A DNA stretch of 64,000 nucleotides from contig JAJAGP010001653.1 in assembly GCA_025084515.1 (NCBI GenBank), forward strand, positions 1-64,000, written 5' to 3'. Of the stretch, positions 32,638 through 44,822 are shown one piece after another. Position numbers and translations under genes: made by a program. The notes beneath the pieces were generated by a model. That model was not told the origin of the DNA and did not search any database. It was given only the letters and a program-made list of their open reading frames with translations. The stretch's first letter is position 1, and every line of letters starts with the position of its first letter. Source of the DNA: Ancistrus triradiatus (lineage: Eukaryota; Chordata; Actinopteri; Siluriformes; Loricariidae).

Positions 32638-32816
32638 CATTGTAATCAATTTGCTTTAATGGACGAGTGAACAGGCAGAATAAGAAAATTACAATTATGT
32701 TGATCCTGTTTGCAGGATAATTTGGTTGAAAATTAAGTTTTCATAATTTGGTTCACCGAGGAAGGTGTGTTCCCAGTGCTTATCAGATGAACTATAAAAC
32801 CTTTAAAATAGTTTGT

Positions 32817-32972
32817 TCATTTACCTTTAGCAGACACCCTTATCCAGAGTGACTTACAAGTGATACAACCTTACAATCCAAGAAATTGCAGTTGGCCTTG
32901 GAAGAGGTGGCATTTGAGTCTGGACCTTCTGGTCCATATTCCAGTACCTTATCCGCTAGACCACCACAGGCC
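32817..32972 (-). mobile_element. tRNA-derived SINE (family S)
   Basis: Reverse copy from GCAGACACCCTTATCCAGAG through CCTTACAATCCAAGAAATTG and TCTGGACCTTCTGGTCC to CGCTAGACCACCACAGG. It lacks part of the core. Confidence 0.88.
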
Positions 32973-34359
32973 CATATGTGGTCCTGACCAGTGGTGTACA
33001 GTGCATACAGTGGGTAATCAGACTTCTCAGAGCATCTATACAGTGATTAGAATTAGAGCAGAGCAGCCACTGGAAAAAAAATGGTTGCCAGGTTTGTTTA
33101 TTTTTAAATATTTAACTTCTTTTGGGCTTATTTACATAGACATGGTGCAGGATTCATTCCTAGGATCTGACAACCCTGGAATTAAACGCAGCACATGCTA
33201 AACGAACACCTATGTGGACCTCTGAAACGCAGTATATACTTGAGAAAATGGAAATTGTTAATGCACAGTAATTTTACCACATAAACTTATTGTATGGATT
33301 CAAAATACAGATCAACTGCTCAGAAATACAACTACAAATGGAAAAAGTAGCACGTACGAAAAGAGCACAACAATATGCTTCTCTGTCTTTCATAGCTTAC
33401 GTTTCTATGTAAAGCATCCAAAAATAATCCACGAATCCTACAAGTACAGCCATTCATAAAAGTTGAAAAAGTAGGATCATTAATTTAAACAGTATGCCAG
33501 GGCAGCCAACATAGTAAGTAGCTGAACATCAATCTCACCTGTCCATTAGGCTTATTTGAAGATAAAGTCCATCCGCTGCTCCTTTGCCAGAAAATGGTCT
33601 ATTACTTTGTAGGCAGACTTGGCTGACAATTCTGAATTATTGCAAGTTTCCTTGCAAGTCGCCGCTATGTATCCAAATTAGCGTGGGCATAGACAGTGAC
33701 CTTTATTTATGATTGAGAAATACACAGCACCTTTATCAATATGCCTAGAATGTGTTAGACCATTATGGGCCAAACCCTCGTAGTGATAATCATAAATCTG
33801 ATATCAGATATCTTGTCATTCTGTTAATAGACTCACATTACTGAACCCTTCACAAGTTTATCAGAAGGGGCACACAGCATGTAGACAGAAGCCATTCTAA
33901 TCAGCAGCTTTGATTGGGTAGTAGCATTCTCAGTCAGATATGCGTCCTATAGCAACCAAGAAAACGCAGAGTAGTTTTTGAATTGGATGATATTTTTTAT
34001 TTTGCTTTACTCATGAAGTAAATATTCATATAAAATATTACATACACCTGTTTGTTTTCCCTTCTCTGAAAGCTTAAAGGGCCTGAGTGCATGACACTGG
34101 TCTTGACACCACATATTATCCCATATACATCTACTTGAAGCCCTGAATCTCAAGTGTCTGGTCATCCAAATGGCTAAACAAGATGAAGCAAGTCCAGACC
34201 TGTGTTTTTAGCTTGGCTGTGCTGAGACATAAACCCTCAAGATTCTGGCCAATTACTCAGCTGCTTAGCCACTGAAGAACCAGAATTGGACATTTTGACT
34301 ACAACAGTGTGAAATTAAACTACATACTAAATCGTCCCAGACATTGTTCTGAAAAGTAA
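32973..34359. other. Unique AT-rich sequence
   Basis: Nearly 1.4 kb with no recognised repeat, gene or motif cluster. Confidence 0.45.
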
Positions 34360-34549
34360 TACATTTACATTTACAGCATTTAGAAGACGGTGTTATCCAG
34401 AGCAATTAATAACTAATACATTTTTACAAGTTACAATCTAAGCAACTGTTAAAGGGCCTTGCTCAGGGCCCAATAATGTCATCTATGCAGTGCTGGGATC
34501 TTCTGGTTGATAGTTAAGTATCTGAACCATTGCACTATCATAGTCCCTG
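34360..34549 (-). mobile_element. tRNA-derived SINE (family S)
   Basis: Reverse copy: ACATTTACATTTACAGCATT tail, GGTGTTATCCAGAGCAA, GGGCCTTGCTCAGGGCCCAA core, and a decayed head near CACTATCATAGTCCC. Confidence 0.82.
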
Positions 34550-37037
34550 ATTTCATACCAGTTTCATAAATTAGCAGAATATCTTACAAATCAAATTGAA
34601 AGTCCTAGAGAAACATTTCCAAAATCAACATTTTAGAACAAAACAATAATTAATCAATACAGTTTTATACATTGCTAGTGATATTGTGCCATACAGTTTA
34701 ACCTTATCAATTAGTTTTGTATTGTTTACAGTGTTCTGAGTTTCATCTTTTCCACATTTTGTGGAAACCTGGTAAAAACTACGATTAAGTCACAAGTGTG
34801 CTGTTCAGGGTGTCAGGCAAGGTTTTAAAGTGAACAAATGACTAGAAAATAGCACAAAAATGTCAAAGGATTAGTGTAACCTCTTGGAGAGTTTTTGCCA
34901 AGCTAAATCAACCAACTATAAGAAAAAAACATGTTATTCATGATATTATATTAATAATATATTGGCATGCAGTTTGTATAAACGGAACTGGTAGCAGCAT
35001 TAACCTCAGCATGGGTAAACACTATATTAGTTATTTTAGACACAACAATTGATAATGCTAACTAACAATAAAAGATGTGTTCCAGAAGTTTCCCACAATA
35101 CCTGCCTTTTTTATTTCTATTAAATTTGCAGGAGAAATAAAGATGCACATATTTGTCCCCGTCCTTTTAGGTGAGTCAGACATAGGCCTTTGACTGAGGA
35201 AATGCTCGGTCATTGAGAATTCTCGGCTTCTTGTTATGATGTGCTTGTTGAGTCGTGCAAAAGTGTCTCAATGCGTCAATTTGAGATGCACAAAAACTAA
35301 CGACCTGCAAAAGAAGACGCTTTTTATGCATTAAACGCCTCCTGCAAACTGTCAATACGTTTAAAACGTGTAATGATTTCTTATCAGTGCTTGAATGAAC
35401 CGTAAAATCACTTTTTGAGATTATTGACATTTACACAGGCATGAGCAGGAGAACTCAACTGTCAGCATATCACAGCTGACGGCTGATTATTGCAGAGAGG
35501 AAAATAGAAAAAAAAGAAAAGGGGAAAAAGCATGGTGTCTGCAGAGCGATTGAAAAGGGAAAGGGAATTCATTTCGGATAAACACTTAACACAGTGGACA
35601 GCTTAATAAATAATGGATTAAAACTCATTAAAAATTTCATCATCAAAACATCCCAAAGCACTCTTTTGCCTCATTGTACGTCATTTGCTGTGTGTATTAA
35701 AATCAGAAAAACTCATTTATTTTCAAATACCAGACCATGTCTGTGTTTTGTCAATTTGCATACTTGTGCTTGACTTATTTCTTTTTCACAGACACTCGGT
35801 TAATATTTGATGCACAACACTAAATTGCACTTCATTTCTTTTTGCAAGCAGTAAAACGCTTTTATTCATATGCGCAGAATATGGCAAGCCATTAAAGTTT
35901 TATGTGTGTAATTTCTCTTGTAGCCATTGGACAGAACCCAGATTGTGGTTACTACATGGTGATGTGGTTTACCTCATATTCCCCTAAAGCAAGGCATTTA
36001 AAACCACAGATAGCCAACCAATCCAAGTCAAAAAGCCTCTCGGGGTATGAACTATGTTGGCACTGTAATTCTTCACCTTTACACCAGATGTATTCCAGAC
36101 ATACAGTATTTGGTATCTGAAACATGCTTCTGTAGTTTGCATTGGTGTCAATTGGCTACAAGGCTGGCAAATAATAGAAATCAACATAAGATTGTATGTT
36201 ATTTTATTGTTGGCATGGGTTAGGATGTCAACTCGGAAGCACTTTTTCACCTTATTGGAAATCCACCAGTAGTGGATCATCTGGGAAGGTGTCAAACTTT
36301 TGCACATTTCATGTCTCACTCTGTATGCATGTGTTTATACACTGAAATTGAATCCTGAAAATTTGCTGAAATTTGTCATCAAGTGTATCCTTTACTCAAA
36401 GTTCTGGATACGATTCTATTGCTAGATGTCTTAAAAAAATGTTCAATTGATTTTTTTGAACTGCTCTTTTAACAATACAACGGATGAGTTTAAGAGGAGG
36501 TGGTGATGGTCAGTACAAGCCATTGCCCATTAAATTGTTGGGACCCCTGCCTGCAGCATGTAGAGGTGAACTTTTCAGTGAGATGATGCTTCTTGACATC
36601 TGCCCAAACAGTGCTTAGCCAAACACCAGGAAGGCTGTTTGTGAGAATCTATCACAGTCGAGGGCGCTGTTTGTGGCAATCGGTGCACATCTGCGCTGAA
36701 CGTGTGGGGTTCAGGGGGATGGAGGGAGGATTGTAGGGGGTGGAAGAGATTGTGGATGGAGAGCTGGGTTACTGAAGGGTTTTGTACTGTATTGGTTATG
36801 CTCAGTCAACTGACTCCAATCAAATATCACAATGTTCTCTTCTGCCTTTCAGGACGCTGGATCGGTCAGGACACAGCGAGAGGCCAGTGTGAGCAGATCA
36901 CTGCTGCTCACGTCAGTTACACTCCATTTGTGCAGGAAGGAAGTGGATAAACATCTCTCCTTGCACAAGGTGTATCAGTGTGTTTGATGGCTTAGTTAGG
37001 AACTCATTCTGTAAACGTACAGTAATCCCAACATTAC
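34550..37037. other. Long unique stretch; 35.16-35.90 kb may be conserved
   Basis: 2.5 kb with no recognised repeat. 35160-35500 has more CpG and balanced composition (CGCCTCCTGCAAACTGTCAA, ATCACAGCTGACGGCTGATT) than its AT-rich flanks and could be a conserved non-coding element. Frames such as 35984-36319 - have no motif. Confidence 0.35.
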
Positions 37038-37119
37038 CAAACTGCCACTGTTGGGCCTTTAACCTTCAACTAAATTGCTCTGCATAATGGTGTTTGCGAA
37101 ATACTGTATCTGTAAATGT
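37038..37119 (+). mobile_element. tRNA-derived SINE (family S) fragment
   Basis: CAAACTGCCACTGTTGGGCC core and TTTGCGAAATACTGTATCTG tail. No tRNA-like head. Confidence 0.6.
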
Positions 37120-37284
37120 TCACTGATACAAGCACAATATGAACAACATTTCCAAATTTCAAATGGTCTGGCAATCCATGTCTTTTAATAACTATTGTGT
37201 ATCTGCTCTTAAATGATCATGCATTTTTATTTCTTTTTAAGTTTTATATTTCCCTTATGCATTTTACCCAGAGGAGGACGAGTT

Positions 37285-37345
37285 CCAGTCCTGGTCCAGT
37301 CCCTCAGGGAGTTTTTTCTTGCCACTGATGACTGCTCATTCAGGA
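37285..37345 (-). mobile_element. Repeat R fragment, reverse
   Basis: CTCAGGGAGTTTTTTCTTGC then CACTGATGACTGCTCATT is the reverse complement of the AATGAGCA..AGTGGCAAGGAAAAACTCCC part of repeat R. Confidence 0.5.
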
Positions 37346-38229
37346 TCTAAACTTGGCTTGCATGCTATATGGAAACATATGGAAACATCTCTTTTCTTCT
37401 TGAAAGTGTATGTACAACTTTTCCATCACAAAAAAATTTACTTTTCTGAATTCAGTTTTTGTTACCTGGGGTGTTTTAGCTCCAGGATAACTGTTGATAA
37501 TGCCTGATAAGATTTGTAGACAAAAGTCTGCAAACCTTAATGAACAATTGAATTGTGAGTCTTTATAAAAGACGTGTTTCCTGCAAAGTTCTTTTCCTTC
37601 AGAAGATTTACAAATTGTGCAAAAGCTTGGAAACTTATAGCGAAATGATATAATACAGCTTCCGCAAGTTGGAAGGTAAATACCAGGGTCCCTTAATCAT
37701 GCAAAGTGCAGTATATTCTAAGTTACTAAGAGCTAACAGTTATATTGTCCTCATTTGGCCCATTTCAGAAACAATTATACTTAAAGTTTCATGAGCTTAA
37801 TAATCAGTAATGGATTCCCAGAAATGCCTAGTGTTACATCCTGATGTGTCTATAAGGAGAGGTTAGTGCATGACGGACAGGTGATGTGGAATTAGACATG
37901 CCTATGGAAATGAAGGAATTCTGGTGTATTCATTTCACGCTGAGGAATAAAAGTGTGAACGACAAAATTTCTATGATCATTTCTATCATTTTCAATTAAC
38001 CTTTAGGAACAAACCCAGCAGCATGGATTGCATGTAAGCTGTGTAAGGGGTGTGTTCTGTATTATTTACCAAAATATCCGCCGTCCTCAAGCCAGCTCAT
38101 CATAATAGCAAAAACACACTCGTCCTGCATGTTTTCCTCCAAAAATCGAGTGCTTTCACACCGGCTGCCATGTTGATTAAGGCTAAATAAGCCCGAGCAG
38201 CACTTGTATCTGAAGCTTGTTTGTGTCTG
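37346..38229. other. Unique AT-rich sequence
   Basis: No recognised repeat or gene. GTAGACAAAAGTCTGCAAAC near 37518 is vaguely like a Tc1 end but stands alone. Confidence 0.4.
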
Positions 38230-38660
38230 CTGGTGTCAGGGGGCATTTCCACCCCGAGGAATGCGAGCCGCATGCCGGATTGAGACGCGGCCCTCGGCTT
38301 TGAGAGCCATCATTATTTTGAGGGAGAAAAACCTGGTTTGACAGATGAACCGCGGCCGGAGGAAAAAGAGCATCACCAGTACGACACATAACAAGCTCTC
38401 AGAAGAGAGCAGAACCCCTTCATTACCATGGTAACCTGCATCCAAACACACTCACAGGAAGCACCTCTTTGTTTTGCTACAGAGGAAGCGATGACTCCTT
38501 TTGATAGCAGGCCACGTCAGGTTCACGGGTATCAGCACCGGGCCGGATGGGATCTGCGCTAGTGTTAGAGTAATTTGGAGGGCTGTGAAATATTTAGGGC
38601 TGATTGGACTACAGGAGAGCTGCTGCAGGGTAAGGATGTGAGAAGGTAAACCTGATGATT
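38230..38660. promoter_or_regulatory. Candidate conserved block with an RFX X-box
   Basis: GC-richer, CpG-containing, non-repetitive DNA (for example GAACCGCGGCCGGAGG near 38347). It contains ATTACCATGGTAAC at 38422-38435, one base from the palindromic RFX X-box GTTACCATGGTAAC. No convincing exon: the minus frames 38183-38451 lack any known domain. Confidence 0.35.
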
Positions 38661-39754
38661 TCCTCACCCATGGCTAAGCAAACTACTTATTCGGACCCAG
38701 TGCTTGAGTTCATACCAGGAGTCAATACAAGCTTGTTTGAGGGGAGAATTGTCTTCACAGGTTTGTTTCTGTGGCTCAGAAGAACAATCCCAATGTTGTG
38801 TCTGTGCAAAATCTTCACAACATTGAGATAAAAGATATGTTCTGCTACATTTGTATTGTTGTCGTCCAAGCTGCTCACTTATATACGCAAATAGTAGCAT
38901 TGTTATGGCTAGGAGTCACTCTGTGTGTGTGTGTGTGTGAAGTGCACCTGGACTGCACCATTTATCTTGAAGATATAAGAGAGAAATATCATTATATAAT
39001 ACTCTCTTTCACTGTGTAACTCATATATTAAATACTGTATTTTGGTTATAAATGTTAAGTTCAAAAATTTATATTAAAATTAATGACTTTTCCGTAAATA
39101 TATGGACACTGACATGGGTATAGCTTACAAAATTAGCTCTCATGTTGAAGTCATATTCAATTTTCTAATCTTTTAGAAACTGTATTACACTTGAATTGGA
39201 AATTTGTCATGGCACAACCTCTGGGATCTAGTAGATTTGCTAATAACTATAATAACTGTAAGAATGCTGTACATTTTAAGTGTGAAGTATACAGTACAAA
39301 CATTTGTATGCTAAAAACAAGATATTTCTTTTTTACAAACAGCTAATTGTGTTCATTACTATATTGTCCTAAGTATTTTATACAGTATGTTGTTGACTTT
39401 TGAGTTTATTTATAATTGGGCTTATTCATGTGTAAACCAGGCACATTAAGCTTCTGTTGTCAGTGGTATCCTTATGCAGTACCATATGGCTCCTTTGTCA
39501 GTATCAGTGCTCTAACCTTTCAGGTCATGGTCCTCTGTCTTCATGCTGCTTCATTAGCATGAGTGAGCAAGCCTGGGAAAACAAGTCGTCTTAAACAAAT
39601 GGACTACGAGTGGTTAGTCAGATTCTCTTCCCATTCTGACTCATAAATCAACGTTACAATTCATTAAAAAGCAATTCATTTCCAACTGAATGCTGTGTTT
39701 GCTGCAAGCATTGTGTTAGCCACCAGTGTTGTTTATGGATCTTACCGTATCATT
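38661..39754. other. Unique AT-rich sequence
   Basis: Contains a short (GT)8 run at 38923-38938; otherwise nothing recognised. Confidence 0.45.
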
Positions 39755-40301
39755 ACCGTATATTTCGGGCTATAAAGCGCACCGGGTTATAAGGCGCAAT
39801 ATCAGTGATCGACTTCTAATGGATCTATTTTCATACATAAAGCGCACCGGGTTATAAGACGCATTAATGAAACAAAACTCTTAAGTTCCCTCGGAAGCTC
39901 AGTTTGGTCTTTACCTGGCGAAGGGTGCTTCTTGCTTCCTCCACTTCCGTACCATTGATTCGTTAATGTTGAATTCTCTCACAGCTGCTCTATGTCCATG
40001 TTGTACTGCGTGACTGATAGCGTTGTGTTTGAAATCCGCTTCGAAAATAAATGAATGAATGCACGTACCCTAATGCTGAAGCACATACCGTATTACTCCA
40101 CGATGCTGCGCACTACGGTGGCCGTAAGCTTCGTAACTTATCAAGGCCGTGCTAAAACATTTTAACAGATTTATGAGCGCCGTGTACCATCTACAATCGG
40201 TTCTAGGTCAGAAAGCACAACCAGAATTAATTCATACATTAGGCACACCGCATTTTAAGGCGGACTGTTGATTTTTGAGAAAATTAAAGGATTTTAAGTG
40301 C
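39755..40301 (+). mobile_element. Non-autonomous DNA element, right end missing
   Basis: Begins ACCGTATATTTCGGGCTATA and repeats a GCGCACCGGGTTATAAGGCG motif at 39777-39797 and 39843-39863. A matching CACACCGCATTTTAAGGCGG lies near the right side (40245-40264), before GAAAATTAAAGGATTTTAAG. This is a known type of fish repeat; I cannot assign its superfamily. The expected final GCGCCTTATAGTCC-like end is absent. Confidence 0.6.
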
Positions 40302-40760
40302 AAAAACAGACAATTATAAACTAATATTTCATTTGTGTACTCATCATTTTTTCCCATGTGAATGAATGATTAGGGAAATTTGACTTCTGTGAATTCTCAG
40401 TCATACCCCAGTGAAAAAAAGGAGTCATTAATTGCTTAAGAGTTTCTAAACACTCACATGAACTTAAGAAAAAGACTAAATGTGTAAAGATTTGTTCATA
40501 AAAATGTACATTAACATGCCCCACATGGTTTTTATTTCTTAAAAAAAAACATTTAATTAATTTAATCATGAATACTATATCATACCTTTGCCATGTTTCG
40601 TGTTTTGATTTTTGTTGCGAACATACAAATAACAACTTATAAATAATTAAAATAATAATAAATAATTAAATATGATTTTCATTACTTTTAAATATACAGT
40701 ACATTATGACTTAATATGACTGTAAAAAACATACAGTTTTAACCCTATTATTTTATTATT

Positions 40761-40762
<2 letters not shown>
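40302..40762. other. Unique AT-rich sequence
   Basis: No repeat or gene recognised. Confidence 0.4.

Positions 40763-40810
<48 letters not shown>
40763..40810. repeat. (CA)n microsatellite
   Basis: About 24 uninterrupted CA units after CG. Confidence 0.98.
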
Positions 40811-40813
<3 letters not shown>

Positions 40814-40863
40814 TACATTTCACTGTATGTTTTGTAAAGTATATCTATATCAAGTCAGGTTTT

Positions 40864-41130
40864 GTTTAAATTTATATAGCATATTTTACAATAGAGCATT
40901 GACTCAAAGCAACTCTATCAATAGGAGCTCGGGTGGCACAGTGGTCTAATAAACAATCCCACCACTGTACTGACTCGGGTTTGAGTCCTGGTTTGAGGTA
41001 TGGGAGGTCAGTTGGGGAGCAACCCTTGGTGAAGCAGTATGGATCCCTATGCAGCCCTGTGATGGGGTTCTCTGTCTGGGAGATCCATCACCCTGATCAT
41101 AAACACATCACAAATATTCATTCCCTCAAG
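40864..41130 (+). mobile_element. Repeat R fragment plus possible tRNA-derived SINE
   Basis: 40864-40922 matches the start of repeat R (TTTATATAGCATATTTTACA, GCATTGACTCAAAGCAAC). 40930-41110 begins GGGTGGCACAGTGGTC and has a B-box-like GGGTTTGAGTCC and CCCTGTGATGGGGTTC, like the head and middle of an HE1-like SINE. The second assignment is weak. Confidence 0.45.
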
Positions 41131-41369
41131 GAAAGTACGGATTTATAATTTTAAACCTTGTAATAAATTGTGAATCAAATATACATTTATAAGAAATTCT
41201 TACTAACAGCCATTACGAATCAAGTTGAAAAAACTGTTAAAGGATGTCCTGGATCTCTGGAACCCAGGTACCATATTATGAAGTCAAATATTATAACCAC
41301 TTTACAGAATAAGAGAGTTGGGACTTTTTTTTTTACTTCTCTATAACGCAGAGACACTATCCAAATACT

Positions 41370-42420
41370 GTATAATCATCTCGGTGTTCGCATTGATGAG
41401 GCTTTGATTTGAAATCTAAATGTTTTTTGGAAGAGAGGGGTAAAAAGGTGGGGTGAAATCTTTTTAGTGTCTTTCATTTGCAGAAAAAGCACCGAATAAT
41501 TTGGCACCTGATGCCGAGAGGGGTGAGGCCAAAGCAAAGAATCAAAGCATGTAAATAATGAAGTGTAATTAGCGGCACACGGGTGAGGTGTGATGTCTGT
41601 CTGGATGGCGGCGCACCATTCCTTCCTGAACCTCTGCGACACGCGCCACTGAGAGAGGAAGTCGAAAAGTTCTCAGTGAAGGCATGGATGGATAGGAGGA
41701 GGGGGAACACCAAAAACTTGTCTCTCGCTATTGCTAATTGAAATCAGAGCGAATGTAGTCAGTTAATTAAGAATGAAGCATCTCATCGTAAAGGTTCGAA
41801 ATACCTGTGTGCAGCAATTTTTAGATATTCACTTACTAAACCAAGGTGTCAAGTGTGTTTTATAAGCTATTATGTGGGATGAAAGGATGCCTAATTAGCA
41901 TCACAGTGGGACTGTGACATCCCACCAAAATCTAGCCAACGAAAACAACGACACACGCGCTCACACATAACATTCACCCCATGGAACCAGTGCGGTGGCC
42001 CGCAGAGTTTGGGAGACGTGCTCGTGTTGCAGTATGTTGCATCATGGTGGATTATCTAACAAGCACAAATGTCACTGTGCCAACAAACAACAAATCACTC
42101 GGACCCGGGGGGGTAAATTAGGATCACACCGCAACGTGTTAAAGAAAATGCTAGTTGATGATTGTGCTAAGATAGTAGCCTGCGACAGATTTAATGAGGA
42201 GTTTGTTTTCACAGATCGGCATGCCACGTTTAATTCATCTTCAGTAAAGGGAAAAGTCTGATTAGTCCTCGTTGTTTCCCGTGACCCCCCTTAGCTCATG
42301 ATGAATCGGACGACTCATGGAGCAGCGTTTGATTTATCAGCCTGACCTTTTGTATGCAAAAGATTCACTTTCTATAACCGTAATGTGACTGGTTAGAAAA
42401 AAGAGGCCACAACTGATCGA
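41370..42420. promoter_or_regulatory. Candidate conserved non-coding region
   Basis: About 1 kb of non-repetitive DNA with balanced composition, CpGs and homeodomain-like words (GTGTAATTAGCGGCA, TTGCTAATTGAAATC, GTCAGTTAATTAAG, GGTAAATTAGGATC). Short frames on both strands (41376-41642 -, 41474-41713 -, 41995-42261 +) have no known motif and no splice context that I can defend. A regulatory block is likelier than an exon, but this is inference. Confidence 0.3.
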
Positions 42421-42552
42421 GAGCCAGCTCCTGTTTCCAATGATACTTTGGCTGTATAAATTACCCAATATACAGAACATACTTAATAAATAAAGTTCTT
42501 TGAAGTGTCCTAGGTTAAATAAAGTACTTTCTTATGCAACATTTGGTATGTA

Positions 42553-43862
42553 CAGTGGGGCAAAAAAGTATTTAGTCAGCCACTGATTGTGCAAGTTCTC
42601 CTACTTAGAATGATGAGAGAAGTCTGTAATTTTCATCATAGGTACACTTCAGCTATGAGAGACAAAATGAGAAAAAAATCTAGGAAATCATATTGTAGGA
42701 TTTTTAAAGAATTTAATTGTAAATTATGGTGGAAAATAAGTATATATAAATATGGAGCCACTTCTTCGTTGCCCGAGCAGTGTGTTTGGGATCATTGTCA
42801 TGCTGGAAGACCCAGCCACGTTCCATCTTAATGCTCTCACTGATGAAAGGAGGTTTTGGCTTAAAATCTCATGATACATGGCCCCGTTCATTCTTCCCTT
42901 AACAAGGATCAGTCGTTCTGTCCCCTTTGCAGAAAAACAGCCCCAAAGCATGATGTTTCCACCCCCATGCTTCACAGTAGGTATGGTGTTCTTGGGATGA
43001 AACTCAGCATTCTTTTTCCTCCAATTCTTGGTTTCATCTGACCACATGATATTCTCCCAATCCTCTTCTGGATCATCCATATGCTCTCTGGCAAACTTCA
43101 GACGGGCCTGGACATGTACTGTCTTAAGCAGTGAGACACGCCTGGCACTTTAGGATCTGAGTCCCTCTCGGCGTAGTGTGTTACCGATGGTAGCCTTTGT
43201 TACTTTGGTGCCAGCTCTCTGCAGGTCATTCAGGTCGTCCCTTCGTGTAGTTCTGGGATTTTTTCTCACCGTTCTCATGATTATTTTGACCCCACGGGAT
43301 GAGATCTTGCATGGGGCCCCAGATCGAGGGAGGTTATCAATGGTCTTGTACGTTTCCATTTTCTTACAATTGCTCCCACAGTTGATTTATACACACCAAC
43401 CTGCTTACCTATTGTAGATTCACTCTTCCCAGTCTGGTGCAGGTCTACAATTTTCTTCCTGGTGTCCATCGACAGCTCTTTGGTCTTGGCCATGGTTGAG
43501 TTTGGAGTCTGATTGTTTGAGGCAGTGGACAGGTGTCTTTTATACAGATAGCGAGGTCAAACAGGTGCCATTAATACAGCTAATGAGTGGAGGACAGAAG
43601 AGCTTCCTAAAGAAGAAGTTACAGGTCTGTGAGAGCCAGAAATCTTGCTTGTTTGTGGGTGATCAAATACTTATTTTCCACCATGATTTACAATTAAATT
43701 ATTTTAAAATCCTACAATGTGATTTCTTGGATTTGTTTTTCGCATTTTGTCTCTCATAGTTGAAGTGTACCTATGATGAAAGTTACAGACCTCTCTCATC
43801 TTTCTAAGTAGGAGCACAACTTGCACAATCAGTGGCTCATGAAATATTTTTTTGCCCCACTG
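42553..43862 (-). mobile_element. Tc1-like transposon family T1, C-terminal deletion
   Basis: 1.31 kb, ends CAGTGGGGCAAAAAAGTATT and TTTTTTTGCCCCACTG, TA on both sides (42551-42552, 43863-43864). About 300 bp covering the transposase C-terminus is deleted at 42743-42750. Confidence 0.94.
42750..43493 (-). pseudogene. Tc1-like transposase, truncated (T1)
   Basis: Starts at 43493 with MAKTKELSMDTRKKIVDLHQ; the helix-turn-helix GKSESTIGKQVGVYKSTVGA is intact to about residue 47, then a frameshift. The 43150-43359 frame continues with PRSGAPCKISSRGVKIIMRT and the second DNA-binding part. The 42724-43080 frame has IMWSDETKNWRKKNAEFHPK with the first catalytic Asp (but missing the residues between ETK and WRKK) and GGGNIMLWGCFSAKG. 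The second Asp lies in the shifted MTMIPNTLLGQRRS reading (the DNA still encodes HDNDP-like in another frame). The C-terminal third with the catalytic Glu is deleted. The best-preserved N-terminus of the three T1 copies. Confidence 0.92.
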
Positions 43863-43867
43863 TATAT

Positions 43868-44190
43868 ACAGTTGGGGCCAAAAGTATAACACCACTGGTG
43901 AAAATGTTTGTTTGGATCCTTCTGGAGGATTCAAACCTCATTGGGATAATGACTCAAAACATCCATACAAAGATTAATGAGTGCTGACCTCCACAGTTAC
44001 CTGACTGAAATCTCACTCAGCATTTATGGGGGCACATGAAGAGAGAAAACCAAGCATCCAGTAAGATCCCAAGATATAATCCGTAATATTGTGAAATCAT
44101 GCCAGATAACATGAATCATGAGTCCATGACAGCTCAAGAGCACTCTGTCATTACAGCAAGGGGGGACATACCAGATAATAATAAATGAAT
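43868..44190 (+). mobile_element. Tc1-like remnant family T7, internally deleted
   Basis: Starts with CAGTTGGGGCCAAAAGTATA, a Tc1-type end just after the T1 copy. After the leader it reaches a C-terminal region (CTCTGTCATTACAGCAAGG then GGGGACATACCAGATAATA) equivalent to the AKGGHTRY end of some Tc1 transposases. Right end not visible. Confidence 0.55.
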
Positions 44191-44205
44191 AATGATCAAT
44201 TCTGG

Positions 44206-44250
44206 AAAACAAACAAACAAACAAACAAAATAATAATAATAATAATAATT
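44206..44250. repeat. (AAAC)n then (AAT)n microsatellite
   Basis: Six AAAC units followed by about seven AAT units. Confidence 0.95.
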
Positions 44251-44435
44251 AAATAACAGATTTTAGAAAAAAATGTTTTCAAAGATTTAACTTTTCCAAT
44301 CAGGTTTTCCATTATACCGAATACATGTTAGGCCACTAATTTAATTGTATTAAATTTGAGAAAAATGCCAAATAGATGTACTTTCAGTAGCAAATTTTAG
44401 TCTCAAAATCAGACACCTTACAAAACCAAGTATTG

Positions 44436-44552
44436 AAACACCGCCACTGTTGGGTGCCTTGAAGTCCTTAATTCACAACTGCTTGGACTGTACATTGTGG
44501 GATTGTATCAGCTGTAAGTCGCACTGGTTAAAAGCATCTGCTATATAATGTA
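44436..44552 (+). mobile_element. tRNA-derived SINE (family S), head missing
   Basis: CCGCCACTGTTGGGTGCCTT core, CACAACTGCTTGGACTGTA, and GCATCTGCTATATAATGTAA tail. Confidence 0.78.
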
Positions 44553-44704
44553 AATGCAATCTTTTAAACATTATAAAGCAGAATCCTTTAGGATCAAGTG
44601 GAAATCCTGCCTCATTGGGAAGGCTGGATGATATTTGCAAATAATATTATATGTTAGTTACATTAAGTAAGTGGTTTTGACTAGAGAAGGTAACATGAGC
44701 CATG

Positions 44705-44822
44705 AGCTGACACTGTTGGGTCGTTGAGTGAATCTCTTAACCCTCAATTGCTTGGACTGTAGTATAACTCAACTTTAATTCTCTATGGATAAAAGCATTT
44801 GTTAGTGCAATAACTGTAAATT
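44705..44822 (+). mobile_element. tRNA-derived SINE (family S), head missing
   Basis: CTGACACTGTTGGGTCGTTG, CCTCAATTGCTTGGACTGTA and CTATGGATAAAAGCATTTG. It is the second headless copy within 270 bp, in the same orientation. Confidence 0.78.

Noticed and set aside
38900..38940. CRISPR-like or other spaced repeat array
   Set aside because: Only a (GT)8 run; no regularly spaced direct repeats with unique spacers occur in the window.
40930..41110. Firm HE1-like SINE call
   Set aside because: Only the head and a B-box-like word match; the diagnostic GTTTCCTCC..CAGTCCAAA core is missing, so it is kept as a weak note.
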